Assembly (NCBI GenBank): GCA_030017475.1
Contig: JASEIO010000025.1
Location: forward strand, 1 to 23,171
From: a bacterium
Lineage (GTDB): Bacteria; UBA9089; JASEIO01
Length of the DNA: 23,171 nt
Direction of reading: 5' to 3'
Shown: piece by piece, positions 14,084-22,097 of the stretch
Layout of the letters: each line of letters starts with the position of its first letter
Numbering within the stretch: the first letter of the stretch is position 1
Made by a program: the position numbers and the translations under genes
The notes under the pieces: model-generated
What the model was told of the DNA's origin: nothing
Databases searched by the model: none
The model's input: the letters and a program-made list of their open reading frames with translations, nothing else

Positions 14084-14737
14084 ATGATCCAGATGTATGG
14101 GGTAAGTAAGATCTATAATTCGGAGATAAAGGCCTTGCAAGGTATAAATCTATCTATTGAAAGAGGAGAGTTTGTCTGTTTGGTTGGGCCATCAGGAGCA
14201 GGGAAAACCACTATGCTTCGTTTAATTACAGGTTTTGAAAAATCTACCTCTGGTGCGATCTATGTAGACGGGCATGATATGAATTACATCTCTAAGCGGG
14301 AGATTTCATTACTTAGAAGAAAAATGGGCTTTGTCTTTCAAGATTTCAAATTGATAAAAACTAAGACCGTATTTGAAAATATCGCCTTTGTCTTAAAGGT
14401 AATTGGGGTAAAGGAACAGGAAATCAAAAGACGGGTAGCAGACGTATTGAATTTGGTTGAATTGTTGAATAAATCCTCCTCCTTTCCTCACCAATTATCT
14501 TGTGGTGAACAGCAGCGTGTTGCCATTGCCCGGGCATTAGTTAACAACCCCGTTCTTTTACTTGCTGATGAACCTACAGGAAATTTAGATCTTGATATTG
14601 CCAAGGAGATAATCTATCTTCTCCTACAGGCTAATGAGAGAAATACAACCGTTATTTTAGCTACCCATAACAATCATTTAGCTACAACCTTAAAAAAGAG
14701 GATAATCTATTTAGATAAAGGGAAGATTGGTTCTTGA
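14084..14737 (+). CDS. ftsE: cell-division ABC ATPase FtsE
   Basis: ATPase that drives FtsX to activate periplasmic peptidoglycan hydrolases at the septum. The 217-aa chain has Walker A GPSGAGKTT (35-43), Q-loop Q86, Walker B VLLLADE (157-163), D-loop TGNLD and H-loop H195. The ABC signature, normally LSGGEQQ, reads LSCGEQQ (138-144) with C140 in place of the first glycine. FtsE identity rests on the immediate FtsX gene downstream and on FtsE-like stretches such as FQDFKLI. It begins 3 nt after the transketolase stop, with AGGAAA upstream. Confidence 0.93.
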   Translation: MIQMYGVSKIYNSEIKALQGINLSIERGEFVCLVGPSGAGKTTMLRLITGFEKSTSGAIYVDGHDMNYISKREISLLRRKMGFVFQDFKLIKTKTVFENIAFVLKVIGVKEQEIKRRVADVLNLVELLNKSSSFPHQLSCGEQQRVAIARALVNNPVLLLADEPTGNLDLDIAKEIIYLLLQANERNTTVILATHNNHLATTLKKRIIYLDKGKIGS

Positions 14738-14755
14738 GAGCGGTGTCAAGTAAAC

Positions 14756-15646
14756 ATGAGCCTTAAATATCTTATTAAAGAAGCGATGCTAAATCTCAAA
14801 AGAGGTGGAATAGCGAGTTTTGTAACCATTTCAATTATTACCATTTCTCTATTCATTTTAGGCCTATTTTTTATACTAACCACAAATGTCCGGGCAATAA
14901 TTGAGGATCTATCCAGTAAGGTTGCCATAGTAGCATATTTAGATAATGGCTTAAATAAGGAAGAGATTGATAGATTAAAGAAAGAGGTTTCTAAGATAAA
15001 GGAGGTGAAGCATGTAAGCTATATCTCAAAGGAGATTGCTATGGAAAGGTTCAAAAAAGACCTGGGAGAAGGGTTTACTGATATTGTGGAAACTCTTGAC
15101 ACCAATCCTCTCCCTGCTTCAATAGAAGTAAAAATAAAAGGTTCCTCTTTTACTCAGGAAGAAAAGGAGAGGTTTTTACACCTTGTGGCTAAGATTAAAG
15201 GATTGGTTGGAGTAAAAGAGGTTGATTATGGAAAGGAGATGATAGATATATTGACTAAAATTACAGAGGGATTAAGTCTTGTTATCTATGTAATTGGATT
15301 TCTTTTTTCCATAGGAGCTGTATTTATCGTTTCAAATACGATTAGATTAGCTATATTATCCAAAAAAGAGGAAATAGAGATTATGAGGCTTGTGGGAGCT
15401 ACTCCAGGATTTATCTCCACCCCCTATCTTTTAGAAGGGGCTCTTCAAGGATTAATAGGGGGAATACTATCTATGGGTTTACTTTTTATAATCTATAAAT
15501 TGATTCTAAATAGATTGATATTTATCCTTACCTATCAATTTATCTTCCTTCCTTTTACATTAATCCTTGGATTGGTTATAGGTAGTATTATAGTGGGTCT
15601 CTTAGGAAGCCTTCTTTCCTTACATTATTATTTGAGAGGAGGTTGA
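14756..15646 (+). CDS. ftsX: cell-division membrane protein FtsX
   Basis: Inner-membrane partner of FtsE. The 296-aa protein has the four-helix FtsX layout: a basic N-terminal amphipathic segment (AMLNLKRGG), helix 1 (about 19-43), a periplasmic loop of about 120 residues containing VAYLDNGLN and the conserved NPLPASIEVKI, then three helices (about 170-192, 220-245, 262-290). The EEIEIMRLVGATPGFI coupling segment after helix 2 is typical. The loop would contact a murein hydrolase or its activator, none of which is encoded nearby. The ribosome binding site is weak, with only GGTG about 10 nt upstream; the next gene's AGGAGG lies within the last codons of ftsX. Confidence 0.93.
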   Translation: MSLKYLIKEAMLNLKRGGIASFVTISIITISLFILGLFFILTTNVRAIIEDLSSKVAIVAYLDNGLNKEEIDRLKKEVSKIKEVKHVSYISKEIAMERFKKDLGEGFTDIVETLDTNPLPASIEVKIKGSSFTQEEKERFLHLVAKIKGLVGVKEVDYGKEMIDILTKITEGLSLVIYVIGFLFSIGAVFIVSNTIRLAILSKKEEIEIMRLVGATPGFISTPYLLEGALQGLIGGILSMGLLFIIYKLILNRLIFILTYQFIFLPFTLILGLVIGSIIVGLLGSLLSLHYYLRGG

Positions 15647-15648
15647 GG

Positions 15649-15975
15649 ATGGAACTGATTAGCTTTAAGGATTTTGAAAAATTGGATTTAAGGATTGGCA
15701 GGATAAAAGAGGTTAAGGACCACCCAAATGCAGATAGATTGTTTATCTTAACTATTGACGTTGGAGGAGCCCTTAAACAGACTGTAGCAGCTCTAAAGGA
15801 ATATTATACAAAAGAGGATTTAGAAGGAAAACAGATAGTGATAGTCAACAACCTACAAGAGGCAGTAGTTAGAGGAGTAAAATCCGAAGGAATGATCTTG
15901 GCATCTACTGGAAGAAAAGGATGTTCTATAATTACTACTGATAGAGAGATTGAAGAAGGAAGTCCAGTCCTATAA
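15649..15975 (+). CDS. stand-alone tRNA-binding domain protein (MetRS beta-subunit-like)
   Basis: A 108-aa OB-fold domain of the EMAPII/Arc1p/CsaA type. FEKLDLRIGRIKEVKDHPNADRL (cut short: residues 8-30) is the family signature, followed by GKQIVIVNNLQ and VRGVKSEGMILAS near the C terminus. In many bacteria this domain forms the C terminus of methionyl-tRNA synthetase and adds tRNA affinity and dimerisation; in Aquifex and some others it is a separate beta subunit. The synthetase itself is not in this window. Start ATG 15649 is fixed by AGGAGG at 15637-15642. It follows ftsX after 2 nt. Confidence 0.88.
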   Translation: MELISFKDFEKLDLRIGRIKEVKDHPNADRLFILTIDVGGALKQTVAALKEYYTKEDLEGKQIVIVNNLQEAVVRGVKSEGMILASTGRKGCSIITTDREIEEGSPVL

Positions 15976-15986
15976 AAGAGTAATGA

Positions 15987-16757
15987 GTGGAAAGGATAAT
16001 TACCTTAATTACCGATTTTGGATTAAAGGATAACTATGTAGGGGTGATGAAAGGGGTTATTGTCCAAATTTCACCGAAAACGAGAATTATTGACATTACT
16101 CATGGGCTTACTAAACATGATGTATTAGAAGCCTCATATATACTTAAGTGCTCCTATAAATATTTCCCCAAACAAACTATCCATTTAGTAGTAGTTGATC
16201 CAGGGGTAGGAAGTAGTAGACAAGGCATAATTGTAGAGTCAAAAGATGGCTACTATTTTGTTTCACCAGATAATGGGGTATTGAGCTATATCTCACCTTC
16301 AAAGATCATTCGTATAGAGGACGAAAGGTTTTTCCTCCATCCAGTAAGCAACACATTTCATGGAAGGGATATCTTCTCACCTGTTGCGGCACACATAGCC
16401 AATGGTACATCTATCCTTGAATTTGGACCTGAAATAAAGGAGATGGTAAAATTACAAGAGATAGTACCTGATGTATCTCCTAAGGCTATTGTGGGCGAAG
16501 TGATCTATATTGATCATTTTGGAAATCTAATCACTAATATTGCCAAAGAGGGATTTCCATGGGAAAATGTCACTATTGAGGTTAAAGGTTCGAGGATAAA
16601 GAGGATAAGCCAATCTTATGCAGAAAATCAGGATCGGGAACTCTTAGCTATCTTTGGAAGTGGTGGTCATTTGGAAGTATCTGTAAATAAGGGAAGTGCT
16701 AAGGACTTTCTCCAAGCCAAAAAAGGAGATAAGGTCATTGTTAGGGTTAAGAGATGA
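15987..16757 (+). CDS. SAM hydroxide adenosyltransferase (SAM hydrolase, DUF62 family)
   Basis: Splits S-adenosylmethionine with water into adenosine and methionine; relatives include the fluorinase and chlorinase enzymes. The 256-aa protein has LITDFGLKDNYVGVMKG at the N terminus, VVDPGVGSSRQG and FHGRDIFSPVAAH, giving the Asp-Arg-His triad D71-R78-H125 that marks the hydroxide-using subgroup (D68, R75, H127 in the Pyrococcus protein). The C-terminal barrel begins at VGEVIYIDHFGNLITNI. Start is GTG at 15987; the only nearby ATG is out of frame. It overlaps the next gene by 4 nt (ATGA). The physiological role is debated; removal of damaged SAM or SAM level control are the proposals. Confidence 0.93.
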   Translation: MERIITLITDFGLKDNYVGVMKGVIVQISPKTRIIDITHGLTKHDVLEASYILKCSYKYFPKQTIHLVVVDPGVGSSRQGIIVESKDGYYFVSPDNGVLSYISPSKIIRIEDERFFLHPVSNTFHGRDIFSPVAAHIANGTSILEFGPEIKEMVKLQEIVPDVSPKAIVGEVIYIDHFGNLITNIAKEGFPWENVTIEVKGSRIKRISQSYAENQDRELLAIFGSGGHLEVSVNKGSAKDFLQAKKGDKVIVRVKR

Positions 16758-17245
16758 AATTTGTTGCAGATAATATGTTGGGAAGATTAGCCAAATGGCT
16801 ACGTATTTTAGGGTATGATACAGTTTACGTAAGAACAGATGATGATGAGGAATTAATAGACATAGCTGAAACAGAAGACCGTATATTATTAACCAGAGAC
16901 ACAAGATTAGCAAAATCCTGGGTTGTCCCAACCGTACTTATTAAATCGGAAGAGATTTCCTCGCAGTTGAAGCAGGTTATAAAGAGGTATAATTTAGATT
17001 TAGAAGAGAATCTATTGTCTCGCTGTCCAATATGCAACATAGAGGTTTCGCCAATTGATAAAGAAAGGATCTTTAACTATATCCCAAAATTGGTTTATGA
17101 AACATATAATGAATTTTGGACATGTAAAAATTGTGGAAGATATTACTGGGAGGGTACTCATTGGAAAAATATTAAGCAAAAGGTAAAGGAGATTAGAATG
17201 GAGTTATCAGATGAGGATTCTCGGATAAAAAACAGAAAGAGGTGA
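16754..17245 (+). CDS. Mut7-C RNase-domain protein (PIN-like) with zinc ribbon
   Basis: A 163-aa protein of the COG1656/DUF82 family. The N-terminal PIN-like half begins FVADNMLGRLAKWLRILGYD with D6, and has LLTRDTRLAK with D49; these acidic residues are the expected nuclease site. The C-terminal half carries a zinc ribbon, CPIC (91-94) and CKNCGRYYWEGTHW (C124, C127). Named after the C terminus of animal Mut-7 exonuclease; the bacterial and archaeal members are uncharacterised, presumed RNases. It starts within the stop of the SAM hydrolase gene (ATGA), so it is translated with it. Confidence 0.9.
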   Translation: MKFVADNMLGRLAKWLRILGYDTVYVRTDDDEELIDIAETEDRILLTRDTRLAKSWVVPTVLIKSEEISSQLKQVIKRYNLDLEENLLSRCPICNIEVSPIDKERIFNYIPKLVYETYNEFWTCKNCGRYYWEGTHWKNIKQKVKEIRMELSDEDSRIKNRKR

Positions 17246-17253
17246 TAAGAATT

Positions 17254-18381
17254 ATGGTAGACTTTGAATTTGTGGCCCCTGGGAAAGTCATATTTGGAGT
17301 TGGCAGTATAGAAAGGATAGGGGAAGAAGCAAACAATTTAGGAAAGAGGTGTTTGCTTACGACTGGTAGAACCTCCATGGCAAAGGCAGGTATCTTGGAT
17401 AGGGTAAATCAATATTTGAAAGAGGCTGGGGTGGAGGTAGTCTTGTTTAATGAGGTTACACCAGAACCCAGTTTAGGACTTGTGGATGAAGGAATAAAGA
17501 TAGGGAGAAGAGAAGGTTGTGATTTAGTGATTGGCTTAGGCGGTGGTTCTTCAATTGATGTAGGGAAGGCCGTAGCAGGATTGATAAATGATGGTGGACG
17601 TGCTTTAGAATATCAGGAAGGAAGAAAAATTACGCACCTCGGAATTCCCTTTATAGCTATTCCAACAACCTGTGGTACAGGTTCAGAGGCAACATACAAC
17701 TCTGTACTTACAAATGTAGAGGATAGGGCAAAGAGAAGTATTAGGGATAAAAGGATGATAGCCAAAGTAGTGATTGTGGATCCAGAACTAGTTATGGGAC
17801 TTCCTCCTAAATTGGTTGCTATATCAGGCGTAGATGCATTATCCCATGGAATTGAAAGTTACACAAGCCTACGAAGCAATCCTTTTACAGATATACTTGC
17901 CTTGGAAACGATTAAACTCGCAGTAGGTAATCTAAGACAGGCAGTAAAGGATAGTGAAAATTTAAAGGCTAAGGAAAATATGTGCTTAGCAGCCCTCTTA
18001 TCGGGATTGGCATTGGCAAATTCAGGATTAGGGGCTGCTCATGGGTTAGGGGCAAGCTTGGGTGCAAAATTGGATCTACCTCATGGAGTAGCAGTCTCAC
18101 TTCTTTTACCATATGTAATGGAATATAACTTAGGGAGTACAGAGAAATATATAGAGATAGCTCGGATATTGGGAGGAAGAGAGGAAAAAGAGACCCCTAT
18201 TCTTATGAAAAATCTTCTAATTGATATAGGAATATCTCCTTATCCCAAGTTAGAAATAAGTGAGGAGGATTTTACTACCATTTCGGAGAATGCATCAAGT
18301 TCTATAAAGTATAATCCCCGAGAACTTAATATGGAAGATAGAATCCATATCCTTAAAAAGGCGGTAAGTGATAAGCTGTAA
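17254..18381 (+). CDS. iron-containing (group III) alcohol dehydrogenase
   Basis: NAD(P)-linked alcohol/aldehyde oxidoreductase. The 375-aa protein has the N-terminal nucleotide-binding part with FGVGSIERIG and GGGSSIDVGKA, PTTCGTGSEAT, and the metal ligands D194, H198 (GVDALSHGIESY), H263 (AAHGLG) and H277 (LPHGVA), the same spacing as E. coli FucO (D196, H200, H263, H277). Start ATG 17254 is chosen because AGAGGTGA (17238-17245) lies 8 nt upstream; the GTG at 17242, inside that site, would add four residues. Substrate cannot be told. It continues the operon, and a small cupin follows. Confidence 0.92.
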   Translation: MVDFEFVAPGKVIFGVGSIERIGEEANNLGKRCLLTTGRTSMAKAGILDRVNQYLKEAGVEVVLFNEVTPEPSLGLVDEGIKIGRREGCDLVIGLGGGSSIDVGKAVAGLINDGGRALEYQEGRKITHLGIPFIAIPTTCGTGSEATYNSVLTNVEDRAKRSIRDKRMIAKVVIVDPELVMGLPPKLVAISGVDALSHGIESYTSLRSNPFTDILALETIKLAVGNLRQAVKDSENLKAKENMCLAALLSGLALANSGLGAAHGLGASLGAKLDLPHGVAVSLLLPYVMEYNLGSTEKYIEIARILGGREEKETPILMKNLLIDIGISPYPKLEISEEDFTTISENASSSIKYNPRELNMEDRIHILKKAVSDKL

Positions 18382-18396
18382 ATGTGGAGGTGCGTT

Positions 18397-18735
18397 ATGG
18401 AAAAGGTTAATGAAAAGGAACGGGAGTTTAGGTTTGGTGATTCTGGACCAAAGTATTTACATCGTGGTCCATATATGGAATGGGGAATAATAGTATTGAA
18501 ACCAGGAGATACCCTCGGTGCACATTATCATGAACAGATTGAAGAGGTATTCTATTTTGTGGAAGGAACGCCTAAGATGATCATAGATGAAGAGACTTGC
18601 CGAGTTACAGAAGGAGATGCATTCAGGATTGAGGCAAAGGAGAGACATAATATCATCAATGACACACCAAATCCTATAAAAACTATATTCATTAAAGCAC
18701 CCTATAATCCAAAAGATAAAGTAAGTTGTGAATAA
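18397..18735 (+). CDS. small single-domain cupin protein
   Basis: A 112-aa cupin with both conserved motifs: motif 1 PGDTLGAHYHEQIEEVFYFV (H43, H45, E49 or E50) and motif 2 GDAFRIEAKERHNIIN (H84), so a metal site is likely intact. Such proteins are sugar-phosphate isomerases, dioxygenases or binding proteins; the substrate is not evident here. The start is ATG 18397, set by GGAGGT (18386-18391) 5 nt upstream; an ATG at 18382 directly after the dehydrogenase stop lies before this site. It is the last gene of the plus-strand operon and converges on the DUF4416 gene 33 bp away. Confidence 0.85.
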   Translation: MEKVNEKEREFRFGDSGPKYLHRGPYMEWGIIVLKPGDTLGAHYHEQIEEVFYFVEGTPKMIIDEETCRVTEGDAFRIEAKERHNIINDTPNPIKTIFIKAPYNPKDKVSCE

Positions 18736-18768
18736 GTCACAAGCAATCTTTTTAAGATTTGAAATAGC

Positions 18769-19293
18769 TCAGGATACCTGTTTGGCATAAATCTCCCTTA
18801 TTCTATTAAAGATTTCGATATACTCCTTTGTTCTGTAATCAGGATATGTCCACTCCCAGGTTTTAAATCCTTCCTTCTTTCTCCAGAAAAGGGTTACTTC
18901 TGCGTAAACTCCATTCTTTAAGTAAATCCTATGCCTATAATCCTTTGTGGAAGCTAAGATAAGTTTATCGAGAGATACGTAACCTGGGTCGAGATTAATC
19001 CTTCTTTTTCCATCTACTGAAAAGTGGTCTTCTAACTGATTAGTAAAGATCTTTATATCAGGAAGACTCTCTCTATCTATCAAATCCTTAAGGCTTAAAA
19101 AGCACCTTTTTAAATCCTTTCCCATCTCCTTCTCGTAATAACTTGTGTGAGAGAAGGGTAGGATAGTGCTTTCAAAATCCACCTCTCCAAATCTCTTCGA
19201 AAGTCTCTCCTTTGCCTCCCAGAATAATTCTTCATCCCCTGAAATCATTCCTATAATCAACTTCACCCTTTTAGGTATTTTGATCTCTCCCAT
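18769..19293 (-). CDS. DUF4416 family protein
   Basis: A 174-aa protein of unknown function that matches the DUF4416 family along its length: IPKRVKLIIGMISGDEEL, FGEVDFEST, FSHTSYYEKEMGKDLKR, FTNQLED, INLDPGYVSLDKLILAST, KDYRHRIYLKNGVYAEVTLF and WTYPDYR. Many conserved charged and aromatic residues suggest an enzyme or RNA-binding protein, but no known catalytic motif is visible. I start at ATG 19293 because family members begin close to the (I/P)PK(R/P)VK segment; a GTG 21 nt upstream is also open and neither has a clear ribosome binding site. It is the last gene of the minus-strand operon. Confidence 0.85.
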   Translation of the reverse strand: MGEIKIPKRVKLIIGMISGDEELFWEAKERLSKRFGEVDFESTILPFSHTSYYEKEMGKDLKRCFLSLKDLIDRESLPDIKIFTNQLEDHFSVDGKRRINLDPGYVSLDKLILASTKDYRHRIYLKNGVYAEVTLFWRKKEGFKTWEWTYPDYRTKEYIEIFNRIREIYAKQVS

Positions 19294-19349
19294 ATATAAC
19301 CATGGATATTTCACAGATTTTCATGGATTTATGGATAATAACCTAATAA

Positions 19350-20039
19350 TCAATCCTCCCTTCCTCGTAAGATTAGCATTCTTACCAATTGTAGGATTGC
19401 CATACAGGTTGCTGCTACATAAGTTAGGGCTGCTGCCTGAAGAACCTTTCTTGCTCCAACTAACTCTTCCTCGCCTAAATAGGCACCATCTCTCAGTAGC
19501 TTAAGTGCCCTTCTTGAGGCATTGAATTCAACTGGCAAGGTGATGACTGAAAACCCTACCGCTGCTGTATATAAGATTATCCCAAGATCCATTAGGAAAC
19601 GAGAACCGCCAAGGAATAGACCTATGAAAAACAAAGGAAAGGCTAAGGTTGATCCGAGATTTGCCACTGGGAAAATGGCATTTCTAATATAAAGTGGAGT
19701 ATATAATCTTCCATGTTGGATGGCATGACCTACTTCATGAGAAGCTATCCCTAAGGCAGCTAAAGATGAACTTCCATAAACACCTTGAGATAATCTCAAT
19801 GTTTTATTTCTCGGATCATAATGGTCAGTTAATTCTCCAGGGGTCGTAGTAACCTTTACATCTCCCAAGCCTTCTGACGAAAGGAGCAACCGAGCTACCT
19901 CATCCGAAGGCACCCCCCTTCTACACCTAATCCTTGCATATTGAGCATATGTCCCCTTAACCTTTGCCTGGGCATAGATTGCAAGAATAAGGGCAGGGAT
20001 TAATAATAGAAACGTTGGATCATAAAAAAAGAATGGCAT
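19350..20039 (-). CDS. membrane zinc metallopeptidase, YugP type
   Basis: A 229-aa membrane protein of the COG2738/Zn_peptidase_2 family. An N-terminal helix (about 9-24) is followed by a cytoplasmic or membrane-facing segment with DHYDPRNKTLRLS (72-84), the zinc motif HEVGH (101-105) and further helices (about 120-165), then LPVEFNASRRAL with E171 as the likely third ligand. A last helix lies near 205-222. Substrates are not known in this family. AAGGAGGTGG stands just before the ATG, the best ribosome site in this operon, 14 nt after the adenosyltransferase stop. Confidence 0.9.
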   Translation of the reverse strand: MPFFFYDPTFLLLIPALILAIYAQAKVKGTYAQYARIRCRRGVPSDEVARLLLSSEGLGDVKVTTTPGELTDHYDPRNKTLRLSQGVYGSSSLAALGIASHEVGHAIQHGRLYTPLYIRNAIFPVANLGSTLAFPLFFIGLFLGGSRFLMDLGIILYTAAVGFSVITLPVEFNASRRALKLLRDGAYLGEEELVGARKVLQAAALTYVAATCMAILQLVRMLILRGRED

Positions 20040-20053
20040 CTTAAACCACCTCC

Positions 20054-20578
20054 TTAATATTCAATCCCTTCTCTTGCCTCTATTCCTTTATCATAATAGT
20101 GTTTTATCCTTTTCATTTCAGTTACTAAATCTGCAACCTCCAAGATCTCCTTTGGACAGTCTCTGCCAGTTAGGATTAACTCCAAATTTCCAGGTTTATT
20201 GTTGAATAGTTTTAAAACATCTTGAGTTTCCAATAAAGAAAGATGTAATGCAACATTTATCTCATCAAGAATAATTATATCATATTCCTCCATAGAATTG
20301 CAAGCCTTATCTAAAAGTCTTCGAGAGGCATCTTTCAATCTCTTAATTTGGATTTCATTCTTTGGATGTAAGCATCTATAATCTGATTGAACAATCTTAA
20401 TCCCTTCCAATTGATCGAGTATTTTCTGCTCACCTGTTGGCTCCGACTTCAAAAATTGGAAGATACATACCCTCAAGCCTTGTCCTGCAGCTCTTATAGC
20501 TTGTCCAATGGCAGTAGTTGTCTTACCTTTTCCCGCTCCAGTATAAACCTGAATCAGTCCTTTTGATAGATGAGGCAT
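20054..20578 (-). CDS. cobO: cob(I)alamin adenosyltransferase, CobA/BtuR (CobO) type
   Basis: Adds the adenosyl group of ATP to cob(I)alamin or cobinamide to form coenzyme B12. The 174-aa chain has the inverted-order P-loop GAGKGKTTTAIG (about 14-25), GLRVCIFQFLKS, the Walker-B-like YDIIILDEINVALH and LILTGRDCPKEI. Start ATG 20578 is favoured by AAGGAAGG 5 nt upstream; a GTG 24 nt earlier is fused to its own GGGAG site and would be poorly placed. No cobalamin synthesis gene or cobalamin riboswitch is nearby, so it may serve salvage. Confidence 0.92.
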   Translation of the reverse strand: MPHLSKGLIQVYTGAGKGKTTTAIGQAIRAAGQGLRVCIFQFLKSEPTGEQKILDQLEGIKIVQSDYRCLHPKNEIQIKRLKDASRRLLDKACNSMEEYDIIILDEINVALHLSLLETQDVLKLFNNKPGNLELILTGRDCPKEILEVADLVTEMKRIKHYYDKGIEAREGIEY

Positions 20579-20623
20579 CCTATCCTTCCTTATACAAAAC
20601 ACCTCCCATTTTTAGTTTCATCT

Positions 20624-21898
20624 TTAACTCCTTGGTAAACATTTAAGGATAGAGGTTAAATTCCCTCCTTTAATGTGATAATCCACCTCTATATCTTTCG
20701 TACCTCTATCATTGAACAAGATAGAAAGTCCACAAGATTCGAACATCTCTTTATCAGAAGAACCATCTCCAATAGCTACGGTATTTACAGGAGATGTTTT
20801 TATCTCATTGCATATCTCTCTAACCAAATCCTTTTTGCCCCTTTTACTATCTGGATCATTCGATACATTTATCTTCACCCCTTTAAACCAATCTGATTCA
20901 TCATACATCAGTTCATTGGCATAAACCCTTATATCGTCTATCCCAACCTTTCTTTTAATCCTTTTCCCTAAATAACTGAACCCAGTTGAAAGAATAGCAA
21001 TTTTAATGCCGTCGTTTCTAAGTCTTTTAAACGTTTCTTCCAGTCCTTCTACAAAGGGAATCTCATCTAAGGCCTCTTCTATCTCGCTCCTTCTCTTACC
21101 CTGCCAAAGGGAGGTATCAAACTCCACAAACTGTTCATATGAGATCTTATGAGAGAGATATCTATCAAGATACACCTCACCCTTACCATCCCAGAGCGAA
21201 AATTTACGGTGTAGATATTCCCATGGACTCACAACTTCGGTCAATGTACCATCCATATCAAATAGACATAAGGAGACTTTTACAGGAAGAGGTACTGTAA
21301 TCTTCCCCTCTTCATCGCCAATATCCTTTGCTCTCCCCTCATTGTATAATTTAGCAGTTAGAGATGCTATAACAGCATCAATCATATGTGGGGTTATTGT
21401 GTCACTCCATCTCTGCAATCTAAGATAGTTTTTAAGGTTCAAATAAAGGAGCCTCCAATCTTCCATGCTCCAATATCTTCTATCTTTTTTAGTTATAGAT
21501 AGATCCAAAAATTCAATGGTAGTTCCAGGATGAATCTCAATTATATCTGAAATACCGTTGTCTTTCAACCTTTTCTTTAAATGATAACCTCTTAACATAA
21601 GTGGTGCAATCAAGGTAGGTGAAAATGGTGAAAAATTTGGGTTGCAACAATATCTACTCTTCATCCCCTGAAGTATTCTGTCACATTTCCTTGATCCATA
21701 TGTTCCATCTTTACCTGTTGGTAAGGTAAGGGGTGCATCAATAGCAGTGAGGGTAGGTTTTCTCGAAACCACAAATTCAATTATATCTTTATCACTTCGT
21801 AATGTGGAGATTTCAGTAATTTCATTATCCCTAAGTAGGCTTACGCCTGTTTCCTTATTTGGGGATCCTGCCAAGTCAATTCCAATGTAATTAGACAT
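20624..21898 (-). CDS. DUF429-like domain fused to a HAD (SerB-like) phosphatase
   Basis: A 424-aa two-part protein. Residues 1-200 look like DUF429, an RNase-H-fold family of unknown function: YIGIDLAGS (D8), LTAIDAPLTLP (D54), RKCDR (70-74), EIHPGTT (121-127), and HMIDAVIASLTA (D174). Residues 207-424 are a haloacid-dehalogenase phosphatase close to phosphoserine phosphatases: FDMDGTLTE (nucleophile D214, acid D216), ILSTG (S304), a lysine near KRGKKDLV (about 353-356) and IGDGSSDKEMF (D378, D382), so catalysis looks intact. The long helical cap lies between D216 and S304. No frameshift separates the halves. It heads the minus-strand operon, with GAAGGGTAAGG before the ATG. Substrate unknown. 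Confidence 0.82.
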   Translation of the reverse strand: MSNYIGIDLAGSPNKETGVSLLRDNEITEISTLRSDKDIIEFVVSRKPTLTAIDAPLTLPTGKDGTYGSRKCDRILQGMKSRYCCNPNFSPFSPTLIAPLMLRGYHLKKRLKDNGISDIIEIHPGTTIEFLDLSITKKDRRYWSMEDWRLLYLNLKNYLRLQRWSDTITPHMIDAVIASLTAKLYNEGRAKDIGDEEGKITVPLPVKVSLCLFDMDGTLTEVVSPWEYLHRKFSLWDGKGEVYLDRYLSHKISYEQFVEFDTSLWQGKRRSEIEEALDEIPFVEGLEETFKRLRNDGIKIAILSTGFSYLGKRIKRKVGIDDIRVYANELMYDESDWFKGVKINVSNDPDSKRGKKDLVREICNEIKTSPVNTVAIGDGSSDKEMFESCGLSILFNDRGTKDIEVDYHIKGGNLTSILKCLPRS

Positions 21899-21921
21899 CC
21901 TTACCCTTCAGACTTCCTTAA

Positions 21922-21950
21922 ATTTTAATTGATTTTTGATATCCTGTCAA
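21922..21950 (-). promoter_or_regulatory. promoter of the DUF429-HAD/cobO/yugP/DUF4416 operon
   Basis: Minus-strand TTGACA (21950-21945), 17-bp spacer, TAAAAT (21927-21922). Start expected near 21915. Its -35 lies only 10 bp from that of the divergent tRNA promoter. Confidence 0.65.
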
Positions 21951-21960
21951 TAAAAAATAG

Positions 21961-21990
21961 TTGCAAGGTTCTCAAGTAGTATGATATAAT
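21961..21990 (+). promoter_or_regulatory. promoter of tRNA-Ala, with extended -10
   Basis: TTGCAA (21961-21966), 18-bp spacer, TATAAT (21985-21990) preceded by TGA, an extended -10. Start expected near 21997, about 25 nt before the mature tRNA end. Confidence 0.7.
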
Positions 21991-22021
21991 ATACAATACA
22001 GTAAAAGAGGAAAAAAGGACA

Positions 22022-22097
22022 GGGGACATAGCTCAGTTGGGAGAGCGTCTGCTTGGCGTGCAGAAGGTCAGGGGTTCGAATCCCCTTGTCTCCACCA
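22022..22097 (+). tRNA. tRNA-Ala (anticodon GGC)
   Basis: A complete 76-nt cloverleaf with encoded CCA (22095-22097). Acceptor stem GGGGACA with TGTCTCC (one G-U), D arm GCTC..GAGC, anticodon stem TCTGC/GCAGA around loop TTGGCGT (anticodon GGC), variable loop AGGTC, T arm AGGGG TTCGAAT CCCCT. It reads GCC and GCU alanine codons. The 3' part overlaps the antisense end of birA by 30 bp. No terminator is evident downstream. Confidence 0.97.

Noticed and set aside
18749-18768. AATCTT-TTT-AAGATT hairpin between convergent operons
   Set aside because: Only 6 weak A-T-rich pairs and no proper T-run; too poor to call a terminator.
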